Part shown: one piece after another, positions 26,569 to 42,536 of the stretch
Layout of the letters: each line of letters starts with the position of its first letter
Position numbering within the stretch: position 1 is the first letter of the stretch
NCBI GenBank assembly: GCA_013365365.1
Contig: JABVXU010000012.1
Coordinates: forward strand, 372,001-436,000
Source: Cruorifilaria tuberocauda
Taxonomy: Eukaryota; Nematoda; Chromadorea; Rhabditida; Onchocercidae
Direction of reading: 5' to 3'
Length of the DNA stretch: 64,000 nt
Notes under the pieces: generated by a model
Told to the model about the DNA's origin: nothing
The model's database searches: none
The model's input: only the letters and a program-made list of their open reading frames with translations
Position numbers and translations under genes: made by a program

Positions 26569-29530
26569 TAGCGTGGATATATATGAGGTTATATTTACCT
26601 ATTCAAGGTGACAATTTTATTGTGCTACCTGCAACGAGCTACCTGAAATGTCCTTCTTTGGACATATCACATTCTCATTTATTTATAGTTTTTATTAGTT
26701 GAATGTAGTAATTTTCTAATAAGTGTTGATTGCCTTCTATGCTTTTTGACCTCTTGTTTTCATAGTATTGCATACCTGCAATGTAGAACACGTAACGACG
26801 ATGGCCCGCCCATTTGCGGGTAGATTCTGATACTTTATGTGACTCTGACAATTATGATAGTAGCTCCAGAAGTTAACTGGATTTCCATCATCAAAAATTC
26901 AATCATTCATTTTATACTTATAATTGTTGTGCACTGTCACGCTCACTAAAAGCCAAGTATCAGCAACTTCCATCTTCGTTTCGTCACTTCTTCATTGTCT
27001 GCTTCTTGTCATTTTCATGATAAGGATCAGTCTGCTAGGTTTATACTTTCTGCAAAATCAATGCAGAGCTGTAGTAGAATCATTTAGGACATTATTTGGA
27101 CGATATTCAAGATATCCGGTTTCTGTTTTAATAGTTCCTTACATCTCATTCTAACATGATTCGCATTAAGATTAAATAAAGTAATATCTGAGAAGACTTT
27201 TGGATTAGGGACCTCTAGACGATCCGATCAATGGCATTCATGACGTGGGAATGAATCGTTCCTAGAATACCAGGTACCGCGACGACGCATGGGCAACATC
27301 CACGTCCCACACATACACGCAAAATGGTCGCGTCCTATTCGAGGAATTTGACGGCCTATCTCTCCCACTCCTTCATTGCCAATAAATGCTCATTGTATGT
27401 TTGAAAATAAAACTTCATATTTCTGACTCTTTGAAGTAATAATCCTCGAAGGATTAAATCAAAGAGAGAGAGGGAGAGGCACAAGTAAGCATTGCATTCT
27501 TTGTTTCGAGAGTGTCTTGATAAAATATCGTCCAAGCCTTCGCTCTTCCTTCTCTTATTTTTATCTCAACTGATGCCACTAATAAAGATTCACCTATTAC
27601 AATAGTTCAACAGCAATAGCGGTATTAATGATCATTATCATTAAAGTTAATGATCGATTGGTTATCATTTTTGAGGAATGGCTTCAACAGTTCCTGATTT
27701 TAAGGCCTTTTGCTTCTGCGTGAAATTGTTCACAGAGCGCTTCAAATATCAATTCTTAGCATAATACTAATCAATTCATATTGGTAGTGAATGCTAACCT
27801 AAATCGAGCTTCCGTCGAAGATCCAGAAAGATGGGACGTGAGAATCGGAAGTCAAATTGTCGGGAGGAAATTCTGTCTTCGGTTTTTGTTATACTTGATT
27901 TTTATCCACAATTTATGGTGTGCAGCCAGAAGAAGAAGTTGATAATCGAGACATCGAAGAATGCACGGGTCATGGGTCTCGTATAGAACTATTCCTTAAT
28001 TAAATTAAAAAGATCATGATATCGGAATCAGTAATCAATGCAACTAGTAATGGTTATGATTGCGGTAATAATTCTTGGAATCATTAAACTGTCATTGTCA
28101 CTAGCGATAACTAATATTAAAACGAACGTTTGCAGTACGTTGACAACTTGTGTGATCTATTAATTCTCTACTGATAAATTTTCACTTCAAAAAGTTTCTT
28201 TGCAGCAAACTATTCAATCGGTTTTGCTCAGAAAGTTTCTATTCAAGGAAATTTGAGGTTCAGCGATAAACATTGTTAAAATAGATTAATCACTCAAAAG
28301 ACTACATCATTTCAACACTGCAGGAATGCAGAAATATAGACGGCTACAAAAATACAAATACAACCGTATATGTTTTGGCTGCAAACTAAATAAATTGCAC
28401 GAAGTGTGAAAGAAACGTGGAAACATTCACGCCACATAAGTCTTCTCCCAGATAATTCAAATCTGCAGTTGTAGAATACAGTTACAATCAAAGTTAAACT
28501 ACATCGTATCTTATCATATCTATCCGATCAATGACCTGATACCATAATTGTGGTATTAATATATAGAAGAGGAAGTGCTGGCATAATGAGACGTAAATGT
28601 TGTCAATGCAGCAAATTCTGAGGAATTTCACAACTCCTAATAATTAGCTTCGAATTTGATCGATTGTATTAGTTATTCGACACTATAGTCCTTACTATAT
28701 GGCGAAACTGTAAAGCGAGAAAGTGCTAAAATGATAAAACGTTGATTGTTGAAGGAACTTAATTAGCGATTTCTTCAGACACATATCTTAATTATACTCT
28801 GACCCTGACTGATAATAGACACAACTCTGCGAATTTGCCTCCCAGAATAGTCGGTCGGAAAGTTGCGTGAGATAACTGCGTGAGGTAATCGCTAATAAAA
28901 CGCAACTTACTACGAATATTAAATTGGTCCAGATGGTGGAGGACTATGTATAAGTGAACTAATGAAAACGAACATTTGGAGTGAGCACTAATTAATCAAT
29001 TCTTGGGAAATATACGTTGAACGACAGTATACTATGTAGTATCATTTTTCTTCACATGCTGCGCTGATCTTCAACAAGCTTCTTATATTTTTTACAGCTT
29101 AATTGAATAATCTTAAAAACTGTACTCGAATTTAACTATCTTATTTGTTCCAACTAATTGAATGCTTCCGAAATTTAAGGGAAACTTGAGCAAACTTCTA
29201 ACTGCATAAATTCTAAATGACTGAAACTATTTTAGCAGCAGTCTATGGATTTCGCAGAAACTGCATCATTGAATGATATCCGTACTGGATGATCAGTATG
29301 ATACCGTTAACATTTGCATATTTCCAACAGATTATTTGCTAAAATAGCTGTGACTAATCGAAGGAATCCTTTTTCATAAAGTATTCATTTGAAGGTGGTT
29401 GTTTAGAGGAACTCGGTTTGCCATTAGATTTCATTGCAAGGAAATGCTTATAGACGGGAACAGCTGTTCAGGATAAGATAACGCTACCTATATATTATCT
29501 TTATTCTTCTACCTGAATTCCAAATAAATC
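26569..29530. other. Intergenic stretch, GT92 gene to membrane protein gene
   Basis: No supported exons or RNA genes. There is a short GA-rich tract near 27460-27480 and a small imperfect palindrome rich in TGATCA/TAATGA near 27625-27655. Otherwise this is AT-rich spacer containing the 3' and 5' flanks of the neighbouring genes. Confidence 0.45.
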
Positions 29531-29539
29531 AATTTTCAG
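29531..29539 (+). promoter_or_regulatory. Candidate spliced-leader or cis acceptor before small membrane protein gene
   Basis: An aattttcag site ends 24 bases before the ATG at 29564. The reading frame is open between site and ATG, so this could alternatively be an internal exon of a longer protein. Confidence 0.35.
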
Positions 29540-29563
29540 GTTTTTAAAGTTAATGGAAGAAAA

Positions 29564-32159
29564 ATGACTTTATTGACAATTATATCGCTCGTATATGTTC
29601 TGCTCAACATTTCCTACACAATTGCTTTATTGATTGTGTGCATAAGAGAACGAAACGTTGAAACAGTAACTTTTATGAATCTTACAGCAACAAATTTCTT
29701 CGCTTAGTTGTAGTAGACACAAGTAGTAGCATGACCACGGGATACGGGAAAGATTTACTTGACAGTTCTACGGGAGAAATCAAGTTCACTTCATCTTCGT
29801 CGGAAATGGAGATAAGTTACTATAAATTAATGGGAAAATTCTATTTGGTAGTAGTTTAAATCTCAAAGGAATTTTAAATTTCGTCATTTTTTCAAGAACT
29901 GGAAAAGCGTTTCTGATTCGGAAATAAAACTAAACAGTGGGATAGATAGTTCGCAAAATTGCTAATTCATCCCAAATGAATCATTTTGAGATAAAAAAGA
30001 AAAGTGAGCAACACAAACCATCGGAACGACCAGAAGCAGATCAAAAAGTGCCTTCCGGCTCTCATCCCTTACCAAAGGATGCAGTCACGAAAGAATCCGG
30101 CACTGCCGTTGCTGACGGTGCACCCAAACAAGTACTGCAACAAAGTTCGACTGCAGCTAATAAAACCATTAGTAATGTTAACTAGAAAAGTGTTCAAATG
30201 ATCGGGCCTGGAATAGATATGGTAGAGACTGCAACTTGTAGCAGTCGCGAAAATAGTTCGAGAGGGCCTACAACTAATTATCATTTGTGTAGTATTCCTC
30301 CGAGCAGGTGCCCTTAAATGAAATCTGATTAAATTTGGATAAAATATGAAAGCTAATTTTGAGAAGCGTTATATTTGTATGTGGGACCATACACCGTCTC
30401 CACACCATAAATATTGGGTGCTTCAGAACATGCAAGCATCGAGGCTGGTTGGAAATTTGGAAATAAATTCTTGACATGTGAACAGTATGAAGTACCATGC
30501 CATCTAAGCGATTATGAAAGATAAAATAGCAGAGGAATGCAGAAATGTTACCATATGTCTCTTCATTAGATTGCGTAACTTAGTGATTCTAGTTGGTTGC
30601 CTAATTTCACGTTCATGATGCATAGTCCACCGAGATTGAGAATTATGAGGCAGAACGATTAAGCAAATGCTAGAGCAGATTTTAAGTTAGCAGCTTTTGA
30701 AATTCGCAGAAATGCATCGAAGTTCCTTTGTAGTGAAAGCTTGATAGGAACAAATTTCCGACAACGTTTTCGATCACGCCAAACCTACGTTATCCACAAT
30801 ATATTCAGGAGCACACGCAACCGACGCAATTGAGTAAAGAAGGAATAGCGAGCACAAAAGATGGGCAGAAAAATCTGCTACAGGTTAGCCGATTTACATT
30901 TCAAAATTCTAACAGTTTATTAGGAAAGGAAAAAACTGATTTACACAATGAAAGAAATATTCAAATTTTTAGAGGATAAAAGATATGAAGGAGAAGAAAG
31001 ATGGACAAATTCAATACGAACAGTATGTAAGCTTGCCATTATTCTTCTGTTCAAATATCTAGTACTGACGAACTGATACTGTATAAATATGTAAAGCATA
31101 GAGGTGAGATGAAATGAATTGCTCAAGAAAACTTTTAGATACTTCTCCATTGACCTTATGATTGTGTGAAGTTAATTCCAGGCAAATACTCCTTCAACAA
31201 AATTGTTTTAATAATAGGTGAAAGGAATGAACATAAGCCTTTTTCTAATCTAATTTTCTAATTAAGTAAATAAATACTCCTTTAATTGCACCAAGCAAAT
31301 GGCTCGAATAAAGGAATACTTCAATAATTTTTTTTATTTCAAATAAATAAATCGGAAAATCTAAAACAAATGTTGTACTATTATCCTAAAAATTCTTAGA
31401 AATCTGCAAAACGGCGAAAAAAACCAACAAAAAGAGTGACAAAGTTGGAAGTATCGCAAACGCAAAATGACCGAACGGAAAAACAATTAAAAAAAGATAA
31501 GGTGGTAATGTTAAAAATATTTAAGTGATACCATTCAACTGCGCTCAAATATCACAGACATTGAGAAAAGCTCCGGTAATCTTATCGGCAATACCACCAT
31601 ACATTCCATCCATCGCTGATGACATCCTAATGTCTTCCAGTCCTTATTATCAACTACAGTAGATGTTATGTTATGTATTCAAGTTTCTTCTTACCTGTCT
31701 TGTGAAATGTCAAAGAACACCTCGTTCCCACTTTCTCTTCCCTTACCTGCTCTCCACCTATCCATCCAACCGGCATTTCATATACTGCAATGTAGCATTA
31801 CAGCCTGATTGCGTTCTGTTTATTTCCCCTTTTATCACTGATTCAATTCCCTCACAAAACCACTACCTATTGTATCTCTGAATGAATTTTCAATCTTTGC
31901 ACTGATAGCTGTGAATTGCCGACTTCAACCCTTCAGTATTCGTTTCAGGGAGTTCAACACATCATAATTGTAACTTCTTAATTCATTTTTGCGTTAATAA
32001 CTGATATGAGAAACTATCCTTAATGTATCACCGAACTGTCCTTGTCACACAGTTTATCACTTATAGACGGCAATCGAGGAAGAAGAAGAGGAGGATGACA
32101 CGATGAAAGGAATCGTTTCGCTGCGACAGGACCTCAACATCGTCTCCACCGAAGAATAA
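29564..32159 (+). CDS. Hypothetical single-pass membrane protein with charged tail (185 aa model)
   Basis: Not recognised. Proposed exons: 29564-29665, 29991-30176, 30809-30883, 31400-31501, 32067-32159, all of length divisible by three with phase 0 junctions. The N-terminus has a hydrophobic span (about residues 3-27, MTLLTIISLVYVLL onward) followed by CIRER. The rest is a hydrophilic, probably disordered tail. It includes KKKSEQHKPSERPEADQKVP, a basic stretch KSAKRRKKPTKR and an acidic run IEEEEEEDD before the stop at 32157. The charged exons lack stops and have plausible donors and acceptors, which supports coding. Joining them to the membrane exon is inference. An AATAAA follows 51 bases after the stop. 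Tip60 starts 350 bp downstream on the same strand, so the two may be co-transcribed. Confidence 0.5.
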
Positions 32160-32209
32160 TCTACTTGTGATCATTCATCCGCTCCCTCTCATGTAAATCC
32201 GTTATCAAT

Positions 32210-32215
32210 AATAAA
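32210..32215 (+). terminator. Polyadenylation signal AATAAA
   Basis: Canonical hexamer 51 bases after the stop codon of the small membrane protein gene, well placed for 3' end formation before the Tip60 gene. Confidence 0.55.
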
Positions 32216-32489
32216 CTACGTTGACGTTCCATGATTTTCCTCATTCCCGTAATCGAAAGCTGAACAAGTGCCCGCGACTCCAAATACTATGGGAGATGGC
32301 TTGGCCTGGTTCAATCTTCATTTTCTAGTCTTCCACTTTTCAAGTTTTGAGGAAGCATATGTACACGTACGTTGATTGGACGTTGTTGGGTTCAGCAATA
32401 TTGTGCTAGCTGTTACAGTGCCTCACTCACTGTGCGGTATTTCTCAATGTACTTCTCTTACAGATTCTCCCGTTGAAGTGTGATTTCTT

Positions 32490-32499
32490 TTATTTGCAG
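32490..32499 (+). promoter_or_regulatory. Candidate spliced-leader acceptor for Tip60 gene
   Basis: The tttatttgcag site ends eight bases before the Tip60 ATG at 32508 and about 285 bp after the upstream AATAAA. This fits a trans-spliced message, possibly the second gene of an operon. Confidence 0.5.
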
Positions 32500-32507
32500 T
32501 GATAAAA

Positions 32508-35615
<3,108 letters not shown>

Positions 35616-35789
35616 ATGATATTTTTGATGCATTGTAAAAAAGCTTGACATAAATTTCTTTACACCCCATTTGTATTACACCCCATATCTCATATATTTT
35701 TCATTGTAGTCCTGCTATGCTTACGTTCAGAAGAAGCATAAAGATTGGGAGCTGTACCGGGAAGTAGTGATTCTGATTGAGATGAGCTT
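35616..35789 (+). promoter_or_regulatory. Short intercistronic gap with acceptor and two small upstream ORFs
   Basis: Only 174 bases separate the Tip60 stop from the ATG used for the FANCM-like gene. An acceptor-like ttttcattgtag ends at 35709. Downstream of it are two short out-of-frame ATG frames (35717-35767 and 35782-35817). The spacing suits an operon junction. The upstream ATGs mean the chosen start of the next gene is uncertain. Confidence 0.4.
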
Positions 35790-38700
35790 ATGTCATTGTT
35801 TGTTGCTCAAGATTTGATCAAGATTTATGGTGTTGATAAAGGTATATTGTACATTATGATATATTATTTCATGATCGTTCCAGTAAACCAGCCTATTCCT
35901 AATCAGTAATTCTACTTCTATTTTGGTACTGCAAGGAAATTCAAAGTTTCCTTCCTAGTTTGTTTATTAAATTGATTTTTAGGAAAAATTTTAAACTTCA
36001 TTACATGTCATTAAGGATCTGTAGATAGATGAATTATCCCGGATTCATTTGTTATTGTCTTTACTCAAGATGTAATGTAGCGCCCTATCTCTATTTTACA
36101 CCGCTGCAAATGTTTAAGTTCTGTAGAAATTAGACATCGAATATTCACGTTTCCAGGTATTTATATGGAACCCTTTGGACTTCCTCATTTGCGAGTTGGA
36201 GAGGCGGTGATAGCACCTATGATATCTGGTCGGAAATACAAAAAGAACGTCTTAGATGTTTCAAAGTTAGTCTTTTCGACTATCATGCACATTCACATGT
36301 TATTCACTAAGATAAGGTAAGGTGTTTTGCTTCAAATATCATTAGTAATCATGTGCATTATTTTAATTGCTTGTTTGCTCTACATCTGTGGATAATGCTC
36401 GATCTGACACATACTTTTCATTCCAAGGATCACAAAAAAAGACATCGATATATAAAAAACCTGTAAAAGTTTTTTGACATTACTTCGAAAACATAATTCT
36501 TCCCAAATTTTCGATTATGTATTTTACAGGTTGACTAAATCCCAACAACTATCAATGCATCATCTATACTATCCTGTAAATGCTCCTGTCTATCATTATC
36601 AGAAGAGGCTAGTTTTGGATTCCGTATACAATAATATGTTGATAACACTCCCGAAAGAACTTGATACTTTCTTCATTGGTGCCATTACTATGCTCAATTT
36701 TCACAGGTACAAACTGTTTTATAAATGCTGAAAAATAAGAAATTATAGAAATTCTGTGTATGGCATTGACCTTTGTGATAACTTTAATATTATTTGCTTC
36801 ATTGTTGATTTTTCAGTATGTGAAATACAGGCATGATTTCTTCTGTATTAAAGGAGTAGAATGCTATCCTGTGCTATGAATTCTATGGAATAGATCCTTG
36901 TTTTGTTTTCTGCTTCCTCCAAAAAAACAAATGCTATATCTCTGTAGCACTCTTGCAAGACTATGGAAATATATCTTTTTTCCTCCCGTCATTTTGGGTA
37001 GTTGTTGATTAAAATTTACATCCTGTAAGAATTTCCTGCCTTTCTTATATTTTCTCAATTGTTTTCTTATATATCGATGTCTTTTTTCTGATCCTTAGAA
37101 TGAAAAGTATGTGTCGGATCGAGTATCATTCACTGATGTAGAGCAAACAAGCAATTAAAATAATGCATATGATTCCTAATAATATTTGGAGGAAAACATT
37201 TTACCTTATCTTAGTTAATTACAGATGGTTTCCGAAACAAAAGGTAGTGTGCATATGCAAAAATGCAGAATTATCCTTGAATGCTGCAAAGCGGTTCGTC
37301 GAAATTACGGGTCATTCACAAAGTATTCGCGTACATGCCAACCTGAAAAAGGGTGGTCGTCATCCAAAATGGATTGAGCAGAACATCATATTTGCTACCG
37401 CGGAGGTTTTTGCATGTATTAGAAAAATTATGAATTCATTTAAACTTTGTGAATGCAATTAGAGTAAATCGTCTCTGGTCGATTAAAGTAGTAGGCAAGC
37501 AAAGAGTATTTATTAGCGATTTTCTTCGCATATAACAAACGATAAGAATACAAAATTTGTATCAACTAATTGGAAGTATTTTTTGTGGAAAAATAATATC
37601 GAATATTTCTTTCCTCTTTTTTTCATCTTCAAAGTATATGTTAAACTCTGGAATAAAAGAAATAATAATTCATTTATTTTACCGTTAACCTTTCGTTTTT
37701 TTTTTCGACTATTAAATTTAAGGGAAATTTTGAAAATCTATATCTAAGAATATATTATTGCGCAGGCACAATGTTTAATTCGAAACGGTCGCTTGATCTC
37801 TTGATTTATTATACCTACTAGCGTTTAAATCACCGGTTTTAGTTCTATTTGTAGCATATTAAATAAATGAGTTGTTTGATAGGAATAAAATTCTAATCAA
37901 CCAATAGATATTGCACTGAAATTTCTAATTCTTAAGTATCTTCAAAACTTCTAAAATATTAGCTTGAGATTGTGAGTGGATGGTGGGATGCTACTTTAAA
38001 GCAAATTAAATTAATCAGTAGTCTTCTATCCTAAAATCCAACGAAACAATTTGAGAAGCTGGATTCTGTTCTAGAAATTAATTATCAATCTTAGACTTCC
38101 CTACGAAATCTCACAATCTGCATACTCTCCATCGACTTCTACGGAACTATGGTTCTTACAAAGCTGTTCGTTTTCTTCTTTTAAAAAAGTAGCTTCATAA
38201 AACTATTTTTTAAGACATTTTCTCCAAAAAATTAATTAATTTTATCTCGATATATTTGCCACTGTATGTCGCAAAGGAAGTTGGATAATATTTAACACGA
38301 TGGTGACCAGTCAATTTCATAGTATTACTGTTACAATATTTGTTATAATTTAACAAACAATGGATTCAGTTCATGCTTGTGCAGCATGCAGAGAGATTGG
38401 CATTTGCACCGAATTGTGCATAAATGAACTTCCAAAATCTTAAACATAAATAGGAATTGAGTTATTATGTCTATCTTGAAGCCTACATTTTCCATCTGAA
38501 AAACACAAATTATTTTTAGAACGTAATTGAATCGAATAAGCGGGAAAACACGATGACTAACAAATTATTTTAATTTTATATTTTATGTGGTTGAACTTTA
38601 CGTGGTCCAGAACTAACTCATATATTATTACTGTTCGTGAGTATTTTTGGGCAGGATTTATCTGAATTTCAAATAATCTGCAAAGATATACTCTTTCAAT

Positions 38701-41700
38701 TTTAGGCGCTCGTTAATGATTTCATGGGCAGAGAAGAGCTTTCAGAAATTTGTTTGCTGGTTGTGGAAGATGCCCATCGTGCCATCTCTGGTTCTCATCC
38801 TTTATCTGAACTAATTCGTGGTTGTATTCTTGAAAAAGTCAGTTATTGATTGAATCAATTGTAGCATTTCTCATTTGGTGACATTACATCTAATTTTCAG
38901 TAAACAGGAGATGAAAAAGGGAGATCACAAACCGCTTTTGTTTTTTTATTTTATTGTTTATTCAATTAAAAAAAATTTTTTTTCAAGGCGAAGTTTCGTG
39001 TTTTGGCTTATACGAACTGTAAGGTGGATAAAGTCGGTCAATTACAATTAATTGTGATGAATCTCCAAATCGATTTGATCCGATCACTAAGCTCTATAAG
39101 GAAAGAAGTTTCTTTAGCTGTCGCTTCTCCGAGAATGTATAAACTCTATGTAACCATCAGTGAAGATATGCATCGTGTTGGTAATGAACTACTGAAAGTA
39201 TATTATATTTTATTTCTTTTTTTGAAATTATAGAATTACTAATAAATCATGTAATCACGGGGTTATGTACGTATTAAATCTTTGAAATGATAAAAGCCTA
39301 GAAGGAATGAACTTGATAGATCTTTCATTTTGAGAATTTTTCAATTAAAAGCATAGGAAATGGAAGTTTTATTAAGTAGAAAGTAATACTTCTGAAGAAT
39401 TTTTCTTCAGTTTGTCAAATCTCATGTTTTCCAATGTCATTGCTCTTCAGGCTATGGAACCCATTGCAGCTTTATTATATGAAGGTTGCATATTTCCTAC
39501 AAGTGATATAAAGAAAATTGTCAATTTTTCAACAAGTTTTTTGCAAAAAAAAGTACAAAATGGGCAAAGCCATTTGGTAGAAATTTATTGGGATTTTTTC
39601 GAACTTCTATCAGCATATGATATCCTGATGTGCGATGGTTTGACCGCTTTCAGAAATACTCTTCAAGGTTGTAATTTTCGGAACAGTAATTTTGCAGCTG
39701 TATCAGTTGCCTCAATGAAAGTTTTAAAGCTGGTTTTCTAACAACAGATATTATTGGACACATAGATATTTTTCAGCATTATCCACCATGAGCACGACGA
39801 TTGCAAAAATCACTCGGTCGAATGATTTTTTAAGAAAGACTTGTTTTCTTCCGATTCTTCCAAGGTCTGATGATCTGCAGTGCCACAAACTGGACATGCT
39901 AATTACATTACTGAGGAAAACTCGCATGTATTACGGTACCTTATTAATGATTTTCATTCTTTTGTGAAGAACGCCTTAATTATCAACACGTAATGGATTG
40001 CAAGAGTTTTTAACATTTTTAGGTGACCAGAAGTCAACGATAATAGTGCTGTGTAGAGATCGAGATCCTGCATTTGTTACCAGTCTTCTTTTGTCGATTG
40101 AAGCACGGCTTTCTAGCGAAGAATATGAATTTGCTTTTTTCCTTTTTAAAAGTAATTTCGAAAAAGACTCTGTGACAAAGTCTTATCATTTCCTTACCTA
40201 TTATATTTTCCTTTTGCATTCATCTCACCATCGATCTTCTTTTTCTGGTCCATTTGTGCTCAGATTATGTATTACTGATTAACTGTCAAGGTAATTTGTT
40301 CCAGGAAACGATCACCAGGCAGAAATCTCGGAAGATACAATAAAGGTATGGATAGTTTGCATTTTGTGCATTTTGTTTGGAGCCTAACTGCATTATAGTA
40401 TTGTTCATTTATATTTCATAAATTTTTTATTTTATATTAATTTTAACAATTTTGATTAATAATCTTAATGAGAATAGTTTTATATTATTCGTATGTTTAT
40501 TATAAAATATTACAGGATAAATTATGCAACGTTGTCATTGTACCATGTGGTTCTGATGCAGTTGAGATTAATATTGATTATGTAGATTCCATAATTTGTA
40601 TGGATGAAGGGTTTGCTTTCTTTAGACTTTTCTTGCTTTTTATGTAAAACTTCCTTAATTTAATAAATTGAACATTTACACGATTATATACTGCTTGTTA
40701 TTTAGTCTCTGTTCGCTGCATTATACAGGATTTATCAGAGTACGATCAGAAGGAAGTCTTTCTGCGCTCTGTTCTGAAGGCTATGAAACGGTATGGATAT
40801 GAAACGCATATTAAATATGAAGCATCTGCAAGTTAATGTTAGAAATAGGTTTTAAAACTCAGCAAAATTTTAATGTTTGCGTAGAAAACAAAATATATTT
40901 TACTCAATTTATTACTTAAGCGCTAGCACCAACCAAGTGAAATCGTGAAAGTAGGACTATGTTGGTAATGTGCATTTTAGAATATCTGCAGTTTCTTGAC
41001 AGTTGACGGAACCATTGATTACGTTCAAGCAGATCACATTAGAGGCATGCAGTTATGTAACGATGTATTGCCGATGTTGCCACTTAATATCACTCCTGAA
41101 ATTACGGAATACTGGGCTCAGAATGTTGAGGACAAGTTGATTCACTTTCTTTATTTGATAAATGAAATTCAACTGCTGAAGTAATATTACAATTGACGGT
41201 TGTTTCTGTTTCAGTGAAGGTTTGTTGACGATGGTTCAACGTTTAGATTTTCAAGAAAGACTTGCTTCCAGTAATCCATTAAATAGGTTAAATTTAATTG
41301 AGGTTCGTTTTTCATTTATTTAATTTTCATTTTTTCCTATGAGATGAACTCTCGATAAGCGAAAATTAACAAATGATGAGCATCAGTTTTCAATCTTGAT
41401 AAACACTGAACAGTTGACTTGAAACTTAAGCAGAATTTTTCCTCCCTAATCGTATATGTTTATATGAAAAACTATCAAAATTTGCTTTTCTTTAAATTTT
41501 TATACTCTAATGCTTATCTTTTTTATCAGGACAATAATAGTTTACTGAATTTTTGTATGAAAGAAACGTTTTTATGGCAAGATCGTCTACAGCGTTTCAC
41601 ATTGCTTGGTCACAGTATTAGCGCTTCTGGTTTGACAAATATTTTCGGCAGAGATCCGAAAATTTTGGCCAGACAAGTTTTAAAGTATGTTTTAAGATAC

Positions 41701-42536
41701 CTAAATTATTCGGTATAATTCCAGTGACTTTTATAATGCGGTTTTTTTTATACCACTTTACATATCGATCCTAATTGTTCTTTGCCGTAGATTACAAAGT
41801 AAGCATGGATTAAATTGGTTGGATGAAGATTCACAGACATCAAAAGCAGACGACGCAGACTTAGTGGAATTAAATTTCAAAAATGCTGAAAATTTAAAAA
41901 TGGAATGTTCTAGAAAACTATCTGCTCAGAAGCGAAAAGTATCAAAAGTATAGTTATTTTTAATCAAAAATTCCGCAAATTTTTATGATTAATATTTAGC
42001 AGCACGATTTTCTATAAAAGTATTGAGATTCATAAGGCAAACTAAAATATAAAGTAAATGAATTACAGGGATCATTCAGAAAATGTGGCATAACAAAGGT
42101 ACCACGCTTGAGCCGTATCGATTCAGCTAGCTTTACACTGTTAAAAGTATTAAAAACAAAGGTAGATATGTAGTCTTCTTATTTCAAATCATTTTTTCTG
42201 CTTTGTTTCATGCTTTTACATTCGATAATGCGATCAAAATAATTTATTGCAACTAACTGTAAACAATTGAGGGGGAAGTTGGTTTACTCAGATTATTTGA
42301 GAAGTTTGTTCTGAAAATGACTTTCAGATTTGACAGACTTTTTTCTTCAATTGTTGAACTGGACAAATGACAGAAGAAATACTTTTCTGCTTTTTTAATC
42401 GCGAAAATTAGTTTTATTATTTCAGTTGACAAAAAGTGATTTCGTTGACCATGTGAAAGAACAGAGCTCATATCGTGAACGTCTGGAGCAGATGACTGAA
42501 ATCATTCAGCAACTGAATGATTTAATAAGATTATGA
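35790..42536 (+). CDS. FANCM/Hef/Mph1-family protein with degenerate helicase motifs (predicted pseudo-helicase)
   Basis: Eighteen exons join without a stop into 781 residues: 35790-35841, 36157-36265, 36530-36706, 37225-37405, 38706-38837, 38988-39197, 39451-39667, 39777-39935, 40023-40151, 40305-40345, 40516-40610, 40706-40790, 40981-41135, 41215-41302, 41530-41684, 41791-41947, 42069-42161, 42426-42536. Alignment to FANCM is clear at FIGAITMLNFHRWFPKQKVV (human has AAVVMYNFYRWFPSGKVV), ALVNDF, the VVEDAHRA box, the helical insert, CHKLDMLITLL, IDYVDSIICMD and FLWQDRLQRF. ATPase residues are lost: the Walker A loop reads LPKELDTFF (about 94-102), DEAH is EDAH (194-197), SAT is YTN, and motifs V and VI are unrecognisable. 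No ERCC4 nuclease or HhH domain follows; the last exon looks coiled-coil. Known FANCM remodels stalled forks and anchors the Fanconi core complex. Here only a DNA- or partner-binding role can be inferred. The 5' end is the least certain part. Confidence 0.75.

Noticed and set aside
27600..27660. AT-rich palindromic cluster around TGATCA
   Set aside because: Short and imperfect. No sign of a transposon end, origin or RNA structure beyond what AT-rich DNA gives.
35790..42536. Reading the FANCM-like locus as a dead pseudogene
   Set aside because: No stop or frameshift occurs across 18 exons, splice sites are good, and non-catalytic blocks remain conserved.
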